This document shows, piece after piece, positions 1 through 5,157 of a stretch of DNA of 7,422 bases (position 1 is the first letter of the stretch; each line of letters starts with the position of its first letter). Below the pieces are notes generated by a model. That model was not told the origin of the DNA. It was given only the letters and a program-made list of their open reading frames with translations, and did not search any database. The stretch is from Methanobacteriota archaeon. GTDB taxonomy: Archaea; Halobacteriota; Halobacteria; Halobacteriales; Halalkalicoccaceae. The position numbers were made by a program, and so were the translations under genes. The stretch covers positions 1 to 7,422 of the forward strand of contig JADFQH010000143.1 in assembly GCA_022561895.1 (NCBI GenBank), given 5' to 3'.

Positions 1-34
1 CCAGCCTGCTTAGCGCCCTGCCGAGAAGACGGGG

Positions 35-1003
35 ATGCACTGGGCCCAACACAAAGATATAGCTCTCGGCGGAGTGAACGTCCGCTACGTCCAGGCCGGG
101 CAGGGGCCGGTGGTATTGCTGCTGCACGGCCTGGGTTCCTCCCTGGACACCTGGCGTCAGAACGTTCAGCCCCTCGCCGACGCAGGGTTCACGGTTCTGG
201 CGCCCGACCTTCCCGGTCACGGCGAATCGGACAAGCCGGCCAGGGCGGAGCGCTATCGCATGGAGCGCTGCACGGAAGACCTCGTCGCGCTGCTGGACCA
301 GCTCGGCATCGAGCGCGCGGCCGTGCTCGGCTACTCGATGGGCGGACGCGTGGCGCTGCACCTGGCGCTGCACGCGCCGGAGCGGCTCTGGGCGCTCGTG
401 ATCGAGAGCGCGTCGCCCGGCATCGAGAACGAAACCGAACGCGCGGATCGGCGGCGCAGCGACGGCGAGCTCGCGGACAGTATCGTGCGCGACGGCGTCG
501 CGCCGTTCGTCGACCGCTGGCAGGCGATACCGCTCTTCGCGTCGCAATCGCGCCTATCTGCGGACGCGCGCGAGCGGTTACGACAGCAGCGCCTGCGCAA
601 CGACCCCGCCGGGCTGGCGAACAGCCTGCGCGGCCTGGGCGCCGGCGAGCAGCAGCCCGTCTATACAAGACTGCACGAGATCGCGACGCCGGCGCTGGTG
701 CTCGCGGGCGCGGACGATGCTAAGTATCGCGCGATCGCGGAACGAACGGCCGGCGCGCTGCCGTGCGCCCGGCTGCAGATCGTGCCGGAAGCCGGCCACG
801 CCGTCCACCTAGAGCAACCACAGGCGTTCTCCGCCGCCGTGCGCGAGTTCTTGAACGTCTGCCTGCAAGGCAGCCGTTTGACGAGCAGATGTCCCGTAAC
901 GGACGGTTGTGAACACTTCTGCGAGTACGTAGACGTTGGTGTAATAGAACGCCTGATCGCGGCTCAGTTCGAAGAATTGATCGACGACGTGTTGATGCCG
1001 TGA
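35..1003 (+). CDS. menH: MenH-like alpha/beta hydrolase (SHCHC synthase-like), chimeric C-terminus
   Basis: This is an alpha/beta-hydrolase-fold protein most like MenH, which removes pyruvate from SEPHCHC to give SHCHC in menaquinone synthesis. Visible features are the oxyanion-hole HGLGSS near residue 31, the nucleophile elbow GYSMGG (Ser101), Asp228 in AGADDAKY and His255 in AGHAVHLE. The segments PLFASQ (about 166-171) and SLRGLGAGEQQP (197-208) are MenH-typical rather than generic hydrolase. The family is usually about 250-275 residues, and the homologous part here ends at AVREFL (residue 273, base 853). The remaining 49 residues up to base 1003 are the antisense of a haloarchaeal PIN-domain gene and are not part of the fold. 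High-GC bacterial codon use differs from everything to its right. The ATG at 35 has only a weak ribosome site. The fold is certain; the exact substrate is less so, since other C-C hydrolases look similar. Confidence 0.8.
   Translation: MHWAQHKDIALGGVNVRYVQAGQGPVVLLLHGLGSSLDTWRQNVQPLADAGFTVLAPDLPGHGESDKPARAERYRMERCTEDLVALLDQLGIERAAVLGYSMGGRVALHLALHAPERLWALVIESASPGIENETERADRRRSDGELADSIVRDGVAPFVDRWQAIPLFASQSRLSADARERLRQQRLRNDPAGLANSLRGLGAGEQQPVYTRLHEIATPALVLAGADDAKYRAIAERTAGALPCARLQIVPEAGHAVHLEQPQAFSAAVREFLNVCLQGSRLTSRCPVTDGCEHFCEYVDVGVIERLIAAQFEELIDDVLMP
840..860. other. Left bacterial/haloarchaeal junction
   Basis: The last helix of the + strand hydrolase (REFL) and the - strand PIN-domain frame (DVQE) meet over the bases gagttcttg at 845-853, which suit both proteins. 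To the left only the + strand hydrolase makes sense. To the right only the - strand PIN reading makes sense. The exact base cannot be fixed because the shared bases act as microhomology. Confidence 0.65.
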
Positions 1004-1126
1004 CGACCGGAGATCCGTCAAGCGTGCCAACAACGCTTCTTTTCCGAGGAAAACGAGTGTTCTTCCGGAGTCTGGCGGAAAGATAACTGAATCAGGATGG
1101 TCAGGGATTGGATCCGCTCCGTTCAC
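848..1126 (-). pseudogene. Truncated PIN-domain protein lacking the first catalytic Asp
   Basis: This is the N-terminal 93 residues of a PIN-fold protein, a family that includes VapC toxin ribonucleases. The core strand TLVFLGKEALLARL (23-36) corresponds to the usual VF[LV]DTxALLA, but the expected metal-binding Asp is Gly28. Further features are SSRHQHVVDQFF (41-52) and the second-motif acid Glu70 in YVLAEVFTTVR. The start is a GTG at 1126-1124, preceded by GAGGAG at 1139-1134 with 7 bases of spacing, and it lies 4 bases after the upstream stop. It is thus the last visible gene of the operon. After about residue 93 the frame runs into antisense of the bacterial hydrolase, so the distal acidic motif is missing. 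The Asp loss may mean a non-catalytic PIN relative, a mutation or a sequence error. No partner antitoxin is recognised with confidence, though the acidic 61-residue upstream protein is in the right place. Confidence 0.6.
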
Positions 1127-1130
1127 GCAG

Positions 1131-1316
1131 TCACTCCTCGTCGGCGTCCTCGGTTTCGTCTCCGTCTTGGTCGATGTGAATTCGTTCTCGATCAAGCAGG
1201 GGGTCCGTTGCGTTTGCAAGTGGTGGCTCGCCAAGCTCCTCAGGATCAATCTCGCCACCGCTCAGGAATCGCTTGAGTGGGGACGGGCCATCAGTCCGAT
1301 CACGTTTGCTCGACAT
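1131..1316 (-). CDS. Small acidic hypothetical protein, 61 residues
   Basis: Function is not recognised. The protein opens with a basic stretch (MSSKRDRTDG), has a middle LKRFLSGGEIDPEELGEPP and ends in a strongly acidic tail (DQDGDETEDADEE), a composition typical of haloarchaeal small proteins. The ATG at 1316 has a good ribosome site, AAGGTGA at 1329-1323, 6 bases upstream, inside the tail of the preceding gene. Its stop lies 4 bases before the GTG of the PIN-domain gene, so the two are probably co-translated. By position it could be a small partner such as an antitoxin of the PIN protein, but nothing in the sequence proves that; no ribbon-helix-helix or AbrB motif is evident. Confidence 0.65.
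   Translation of the reverse strand: MSSKRDRTDGPSPLKRFLSGGEIDPEELGEPPLANATDPLLDRERIHIDQDGDETEDADEE
1134..1139 (-). promoter_or_regulatory. Ribosome binding site for the GTG-start PIN gene
   Basis: GAGGAG lies in the last codons of the preceding 61-residue gene, 7 bases before GTG at 1126. It decides the GTG start, since no ATG fits this boundary. Confidence 0.55.
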
Positions 1317-1638
1317 AGGGAGTCACCTTGGCTACTATCAGAAGGTACGCGGGTAGAGTACTAAAAATCTCTGGTCCTTGATGAGATCGTCGCGCTGGTC
1401 TTTGGATACTACACATCACACAGAATCCCTCGTCATCGAAATTCGCCCGTCGTGGCGGTACCTTGCACACTGTACAGATGGGCTCACTATTCGGACTCTG
1501 ACCCGTTTGGACGCGCCGCGCCGAGTCGACGGGGGAACCCCGTTCGTAGTCATACTCAGGGCCATCACCATAATGATGTTCACAAGGGTCGTTTCCTCTC
1601 AGCGTCGTAGGAGAAGGTCCCATGTTTTCTCGGTCCAT
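1300..1638 (-). CDS. CxxC/CxxC zinc-finger protein with probable frameshift
   Basis: A small zinc-binding protein. From the ATG at 1638 it has CTVC at residues 55-58 and CVMC at 73-76, a four-cysteine knuckle separated by a 14-residue loop. An extra CEHH lies at 19-22 within an acidic linker. The specific function is unknown; such haloarchaeal proteins often bind DNA or partner proteins. The start overlaps the upstream zinc-ribbon gene by 40 bases; a GTG at 1689 in the same frame is an alternative with a poorer context. After the second CxxC the frame becomes Arg/Pro/Ser-rich and ends in a hydrophobic tail running to 1300. A neighbouring frame instead reads SKDQRDDLIKDQRF and stops at TGA 1338-1340. 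A one-base indel near 1404-1411 therefore seems likely, giving a natural end at 1338. Confidence 0.55.
   Translation of the reverse strand: MDRENMGPSPTTLRGNDPCEHHYGDGPEYDYERGSPVDSARRVQTGQSPNSEPICTVCKVPPRRANFDDEGFCVMCSIQRPARRSHQGPEIFSTLPAYLLIVAKVTPYVEQT
1323..1329 (-). promoter_or_regulatory. Ribosome binding site for the 61-residue gene
   Basis: AAGGTGA is 6 bases from the ATG at 1316. It lies beyond the TGA at 1338-1340 that ends the alternative frame of the preceding gene, which supports that frame as the original end of that gene. Confidence 0.5.
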
Positions 1639-2102
1639 CGCTTCCACTGGCGGCGGGTCGCCCGTCGCAGGTCCTGTTTGAGTACCCACACCTCGTCGTA
1701 GAACGTCCGGCAGGAGTCGGGCAGTTCATGCTGTCGTTTGCCACAGTCCATGCAGGTGAGTTCGAACTCGGCGCGCGCACGGTTGTAGTGTGCCTTGAGG
1801 TCTCCGTCGTCGGTGTAGTGGAACTCTTCGTAGACGAGTTTCTTCGAAACGAACTTGTGACCATCACAAACGGGGCATTGGATCATCGTCAGTGGCTCAT
1901 CCATCCCGAGGGTTGTTCCTCGGGTCCCGCCTGTTTCGTCGTCTGCTGTTTCTCGCTCTGTGTTCCCGGATTCGGTTGCGTGTGAGTCGTCCTGCCCGTA
2001 TCGAGGGTCCTGCCCGTCGGAATCGCCGTTGGTGAACGGGCCTGTACTGTTTTCGCTGCTATCTACGGTCTGGTGGTGGTCTGTCCAGCTCATACTGATC
2101 AC
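1599..2102 (-). CDS. Haloarchaeal zinc-ribbon protein with acidic N-terminal region
   Basis: A 167-residue protein (164 if started at the ATG at 2093). Residues 1-70 are low-complexity, rich in Asp, Glu, Ser, Thr and Gly, as in haloarchaeal disordered regions. Residues 71-131 form a zinc ribbon with CPVC (76-79) and CMDCGKRQ (117-124), separated by a 37-residue insert containing YEEFHYTDDGDLKAHYNRAR; an extra Cys131 follows. The C-terminus is basic and Trp-rich (RRATRRQWKRWTEKTWDLLLRR region), which suits nucleic-acid contact. The GTG at 2102 overlaps the stop of a short upstream frame as GTGA, while the ATG at 2093 is equally plausible. It heads a run of overlapping small genes ending in the PIN-domain gene. 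A DNA- or RNA-binding regulator is a reasonable guess, not a demonstrated role. Confidence 0.65.
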   Translation of the reverse strand: MISMSWTDHHQTVDSSENSTGPFTNGDSDGQDPRYGQDDSHATESGNTERETADDETGGTRGTTLGMDEPLTMIQCPVCDGHKFVSKKLVYEEFHYTDDGDLKAHYNRARAEFELTCMDCGKRQHELPDSCRTFYDEVWVLKQDLRRATRRQWKRWTEKTWDLLLRR

Positions 2103-2314
2103 GGTGTCTGGTCACGTTTCAGAACGCGACTCACCCCCTCGGGGTCGATGACCAACACCACGCTGCGATCGAGTGTGAGACAGCTCGCAAGCGGTTCCCA
2201 ATCCCCACATCCCGCTCTCTATCCTCCGCTGGCTCTTCCTCTTCCTCTTTTTGTCACCGTCCGGGCGGCTGTGCTGTCGTCGTCCCCGCTCCCGCCAGCC
2301 TCGTCTCCATTCAC
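2099..2314 (-). pseudogene. Small haloarchaeal-like reading frame interrupted by TAG
   Basis: From a GTG at 2314 one frame reads an acidic Gly-rich start (NGDEAGGSGDDD) and a basic run (TKRGRGRASGG). It then meets TAG at 2221-2219 and continues in the same frame as CGDWEPLASCLTLDRSVVL and VIDPEGVSRVLKRDQTP to TGA at 2101-2099. That stop overlaps the GTG of the zinc-ribbon gene as GTGA, the junction style seen throughout this segment. The second half looks like genuine coding sequence. The TAG could be a true nonsense change, a sequence error or a sign that the two halves are unrelated. No family is recognised. Confidence 0.3.
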
Positions 2315-2600
2315 ATAGGTTCACTGACTCCATCCCGTCTTCATCTGCCTCGTGTTCGCCGTCTCCGTCCCCCTCGTTGTGGCCTGTCTCACTCCTATCA
2401 GTTGATCGTATACGTTCGGTGATTTCGGTAGGGGAGCAATGGTCATCTCTCGTCGGTTGGTCACTGTCCGATCGTGTGTGTGATGTACTCGTAACTTGGG
2501 GTGGTTGATCATCGGCCGTTCTCACCCTGTCGTTGCTCACTCGGTATGTGGTGTCCGGCTGTCTCAACTGCCCACTGTGTTGTCGCCCCCGCGACAGCAT
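2112..2600 (-). pseudogene. Uncertain or decayed haloarchaeal coding stretch
   Basis: A frame open from 2699 to 2112 contains a haloarchaeal-looking middle part (about 2450-2320): TEITERIRSTDRSETGHNEG followed by an acidic run ending EADEDGMESVN. Its beginning and its last 60 residues are Arg-rich and unlike real haloarchaeal protein. Coding-like pieces also appear in the other two - strand frames, for example a 34-residue piece starting at 2613 (MVSTHAVAGATTQWAVETAG). The - strand is strongly purine-rich throughout. The best single explanation is one or more genes with accumulated frameshifts, or indel errors in the sequence. The ATG at 2600 is a possible leaderless start. No function can be assigned. 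Confidence 0.25.
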
Positions 2601-2624
2601 GTGTTGATACCATTCTCTATCTCT

Positions 2625-2632
2625 GATATATC
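2625..2632 (-). promoter_or_regulatory. Possible TATA box on the - strand
   Basis: The palindrome GATATATC is preceded on the - strand by the purine-rich AAGGAGAGGAA, which could serve as a BRE. It sits about 28 bases upstream of an ATG at 2600, the spacing expected for a leaderless haloarchaeal transcript. It could serve the small-gene operon that ends at 848. This is a weak prediction from position alone. Confidence 0.25.
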
Positions 2633-2863
2633 TTCCTCTCCTTGGTTCTCCTCGCCCCTCCTTTCTCGCTCCGTTGCACACACCCCCGTCCCTGCACAAA
2701 CCCCCATTCCTTTGGACGATTTTCCTTTGTGCAAGCGCCCTCTGACGCCCTCAGATGTTGTTATAGAGGCGTGGTCACTTTCTAAGAGTGTTTTATCGTG
2801 ACTCACGAAGACGGCAGCTCCCCGGTTAATTTTGGCCCAAAACGCCTGAGCGTGGGAATATTA

Positions 2864-2910
2864 ACGGTTTCAGGCCTCAGAACGTCACTCACGAAGAGAA
2901 CGACTTTCCG
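2864..2910 (+). repeat. 47-bp direct repeat, copy 1
   Basis: Begins ACGGTTTCAGGCCTC and ends ACTTTCCG. It differs from copy 2, 284 bp downstream, at one base (C for T in GA[CT]TTTCC). Confidence 0.85.
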
Positions 2911-3147
2911 TCATATAGGATGGCTCTAACGGTTTCAAAATTCGTTATAGGGTCGTGGTCACATTCTAAGACAGTTTCAATCTGGATTCACGGGACGAAA
3001 TTTTGAAAACGGCGATTACGCGGTTTTGAAGGGGTTCAGAACGGTAACATCTGCACAATCGATGTTTGTGTAGCATCACAGTGGCTCACACATACAGTAA
3101 ATCCTTAGCTGATTATAGCCTCAAAATGCCTGAAAGTGGAGATGTTG

Positions 3148-3194
3148 ACGGTTTCAGGCCTCAGAACGTCACTCACGAAGAGAACGATTTTCCG
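3148..3194 (+). repeat. 47-bp direct repeat, copy 2
   Basis: The second copy of the block at 2864-2910, with 46 of 47 bases the same. Flanking sequence diverges quickly downstream, while upstream similarity continues weakly through the GCCTGA half-site at 3128-3133. Confidence 0.85.
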
Positions 3195-3530
3195 CTGTGC
3201 AAAATGACTTTTGACAGCCTCACACCCCGCCATAGGGCTGCAAATATATTTTGAAAGAGTTTCTCTGTGACTCACGAACACGGCAGATTCCCAGCTGGTC
3301 ATAACTCTCAAACGTCTGAGGGTGGAGATATCAACAGTTTCACGACTCAGATCGTGACTCACGGTATTGGAATCGCTGAGGAAAAGTCAGATGAAAAGAA
3401 ACACATATACCCAAACAGTAGTTGACGTGGGAGCTTTAGTGTAGAGATGTAGTTTTCAAAATCTAACATCAAATAGCGTTCCAAACAACTATTCAAGTTT
3501 TCCAACCTATTGTTCAATTACTTATTATAA

Positions 3531-3547
3531 CGATATGATACATATCG
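3531..3547. promoter_or_regulatory. Perfect 7-bp inverted repeat (possible operator)
   Basis: CGATATG, spacer ATA, then CATATCG. The 17-bp dyad could bind a dimeric protein. A hairpin role is less likely because the stem is short and AT-rich. Its target gene is unclear: it lies beyond the 3' end of the primase operon. Confidence 0.4.
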
Positions 3548-3591
3548 GAAGAACCAGCGTGTCGAGCCGTTACTGACGGACCTCTATCAAG

Positions 3592-3597
3592 AAAAAA
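3592..3597 (-). terminator. T-run terminator after the primase operon
   Basis: On the - strand the run TTTTTT comes 15 bases after the stop of the PriL-like gene. Archaeal termination commonly uses such U-tracts without a stem, so this may end the operon that runs down from 7060. Confidence 0.45.
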
Positions 3598-3612
3598 GCG
3601 CAACATCCAGTC

Positions 3613-5157
3613 TCAAAACCAGCTACCAGATTTCGTAAGCTCGTCGTACATTTCATCGGGGAACGGCAGGCTTCCATAGATCGAGTAGGGGCACTGCTCC
3701 TTCCCGATGCAGTACCGTTGCATATCATCATTATCGCACCCCATGGGTAACGGAGTGGTGTTCTTGGGACCGATGCCACGCTCGCCCCGTCTCGCCTCGT
3801 ACCTGACTTGGTAGTCAGTGATTTCCGGATCGTACCACGGCCAGCGCGAAAACAGGTTGTGGATGTCTTCGGTGATTTCCTCGACGGACTGCTCACGATA
3901 CTGGGGAAGCCACATCGCCATCCGAACGAAGTTGAAGAGGTCTTTGCGCACTGGGTTCTCGTCCTGCAGCCGGTCGTCCATTGCCGCCATGCAGGGCAGC
4001 TCGAACAGGTCTTCAAGCTCAGTCACATCGATGGGGCGCGCACCACTACCCGAGTGTCCAATCCGATACGTATTGACTCGCCCGCTTCGATCGATCGTCA
4101 CTGATCGATGGGTGTCATGGTTCGCCAGTGTTTTCGCCACGCTACGGTGATTCGAAAACCGCTGGAGTTGCGTTCGTTCGCCGTCGTCAGCCGGATTGTA
4201 TGCGTCGAGCGCGTCGTACAACTCTTTGGCTGTGTAGAACTCGCCGATCTGAGTGCGCGGATCGGCCTGTACAGCGGTTCGGAGCAGTCGAACGATCCGC
4301 TCGCCACTATCCCAGTGTGTCCAAACCTGTTCGTAGTGACCGCCTTTGAGTGCCCTGTCTGTCCGTTCGGTGATCGCGGTTTCGTTCTGGGCAAGCCAGC
4401 GGCGTTCTGTGCCGCCGAGTTCCTCTTCTTGGACCGCTTGCAACTGCCCAAACCCTGTCTCGGCGTACTGTTGATAGGTCGCTTCGAAGTGGTCGATCGA
4501 GATGTAGAGGTTGTTGTTGGCGACCTGTGTGCGAATCTCGCCAGTGTTCTCAGCACTCGTCGCTGCTGGTCCCGCTTCCGTGGTGGTCCGGGCGAGACAC
4601 GCTCGTGATGCGGCCACCATCGGGATCTCAACGTAGAGTTCCTCCTCATCATCGCTGTCGTCACCGAACTCAGGCATGGGCTTGACGCCGGTACAGACGC
4701 GGCCCGGATGGGGACCGTCCTCGGCCGGTGGCTTCCGATAGAGTACCTCGGCGATCTCTTGGTAGAGTGTCGGGTCGTCGGACTCGCGCACGAGCGAAAG
4801 GAGATTGTTCGCAAACAGTTCGCGGATATTGCGAATGGGCTGGATACGTCGGAGTGGGGTGTCCTCGAAGCGCGGTTGTTCCATCACGCAGATCGTCCCC
4901 ACGGTCGCCAGCAGCACGAGCGTTGCTGGCTTATCGACGAACGAGGTGTTGAGCGCTCGCTCACGTCGCACTTGCTCGAACGCTGCCGTGCCGAACCGTT
5001 CGACATCGGACAAGAGTGTCTCAGTATCGGGTGTGTCGTTGGCGATGTATCGGTCGTATCCACGGGCAAAGAGCTGGACGATCTTGGCATTGCTGTATTC
5101 GGTTGGGGTTGCGGCGACGAGGTATGCGTCGCGTTCGGTGTGACGTGGATCAGGCAT
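3613..5157 (-). CDS. PriL-like primase partner: winged helix plus Fe-S C-terminal domain
   Basis: A 514-residue protein when started at the ATG at 5157, which overlaps the stop of the PriS-like gene by 8 bases. In-frame ATGs at 5193 and 5277 would overlap it more. The C-terminal part resembles the Fe-S domain of the primase large subunit PriL. Cys389 lies in ELPCMAAM; a helical segment (DLFNFVRMAMWLPQY) and WYDPEITDYQVRY follow; then Cys474, Cys483 and Cys489 are spaced C-x8-C-x5-C in MGCDNDDMQRYC..QC. Four cysteines in this order fit a [4Fe-4S] cluster. Residues about 275-367 (ERIVRLLR, FYTAKELYDALDAY, NHRSVAKTLA, VNTYRIG) look like a winged helix. The N-terminal 230 residues, with an acidic linker (DDSDDEEE), are not recognised. 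It is far longer than a plain PriL Fe-S domain and diverged from the cellular gene. It probably partners the upstream catalytic subunit. Confidence 0.7.
   Translation of the reverse strand: MPDPRHTERDAYLVAATPTEYSNAKIVQLFARGYDRYIANDTPDTETLLSDVERFGTAAFEQVRRERALNTSFVDKPATLVLLATVGTICVMEQPRFEDTPLRRIQPIRNIRELFANNLLSLVRESDDPTLYQEIAEVLYRKPPAEDGPHPGRVCTGVKPMPEFGDDSDDEEELYVEIPMVAASRACLARTTTEAGPAATSAENTGEIRTQVANNNLYISIDHFEATYQQYAETGFGQLQAVQEEELGGTERRWLAQNETAITERTDRALKGGHYEQVWTHWDSGERIVRLLRTAVQADPRTQIGEFYTAKELYDALDAYNPADDGERTQLQRFSNHRSVAKTLANHDTHRSVTIDRSGRVNTYRIGHSGSGARPIDVTELEDLFELPCMAAMDDRLQDENPVRKDLFNFVRMAMWLPQYREQSVEEITEDIHNLFSRWPWYDPEITDYQVRYEARRGERGIGPKNTTPLPMGCDNDDMQRYCIGKEQCPYSIYGSLPFPDEMYDELTKSGSWF

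Larger units (their letters stand above)
2718..3365. repeat. Array of three diverged composite repeats
   Basis: Three units run in the same direction: 2718-2901, 2902-3185 (about 100 bases longer) and 3186-3365. Each contains a block starting GA[TC]TTTCC, a block with GTGACTCACGAA-like sequence, and a block with CTGA.. then TTTCA...CTCAG and another ACTCACG. The best-kept pieces are the 47-bp block at 2864-2910 and 3148-3194 (46 of 47 identical), a 20-bp block at 2798-2817 and 3267-3286 (19 of 20), and a 27-bp block at 2761-2787 and 2945-2971 (24 of 27). ACTCACG or a near match recurs at least six times. Units 1 and 2 hold an inverted pair GCCTGA..TCAGGC with an identical 20-base spacer. Short frames here exist on both strands but none spans the array. 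It may be an origin, a regulatory region or decayed repeated coding sequence. Confidence 0.75.
3366..3612. other. AT-rich spacer without genes
   Basis: No convincing gene lies here. The stretch from about 3385 to 3560 is clearly richer in A and T than any other part of the window and contains TTATTATAA at about 3522-3530. It separates the end of the primase operon from the repeat array. AT-rich DNA next to repeats and replication genes is a common setting for an origin, but no initiator-binding site is recognised. Confidence 0.5.

Noticed and set aside
3..62. End of an upstream gene (such as menD) overlapping the hydrolase start
   Set aside because: A + strand frame is open to TAG at 60-62, but about 19 codons without a family signature are not enough.
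189..808. Long - strand frames within the hydrolase gene
   Set aside because: They are Arg/Ala/Pro-rich antisense shadows of a high-GC gene with clear catalytic motifs on the + strand.
1167..1364. 65-residue + strand frame
   Set aside because: Antisense to the 61-residue acidic gene, which has a good ribosome site and haloarchaeal composition.
2684..2706. G-rich - strand stretch with runs of five, three and five G as a G-quadruplex
   Set aside because: Only three good G-runs lie close together; the fourth is distant and there is no link to a gene start.
2564..2806. 80-residue - strand frame at the array edge
   Set aside because: It starts in repeat sequence, then runs through low-complexity Gly/Arg/Glu-rich sequence. 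No ribosome site or family resemblance.
3066..3254. 62-residue + strand frame in the repeat array
   Set aside because: It covers parts of two repeat units; the matching frame in unit 1 is broken by a one-base change in spacing. Not supported as a gene.
3105..3362. 85-residue - strand frame in the repeat array
   Set aside because: It is made of two repeat copies in one frame (SRETVDIST and RPETVNIST). The corresponding frame is broken in the other unit, so it is treated as repeat, not as an intact gene.
2718..3365. CRISPR array
   Set aside because: Units are 180-284 bp, diverged and without uniform short repeats or spacers; no cas gene is nearby.
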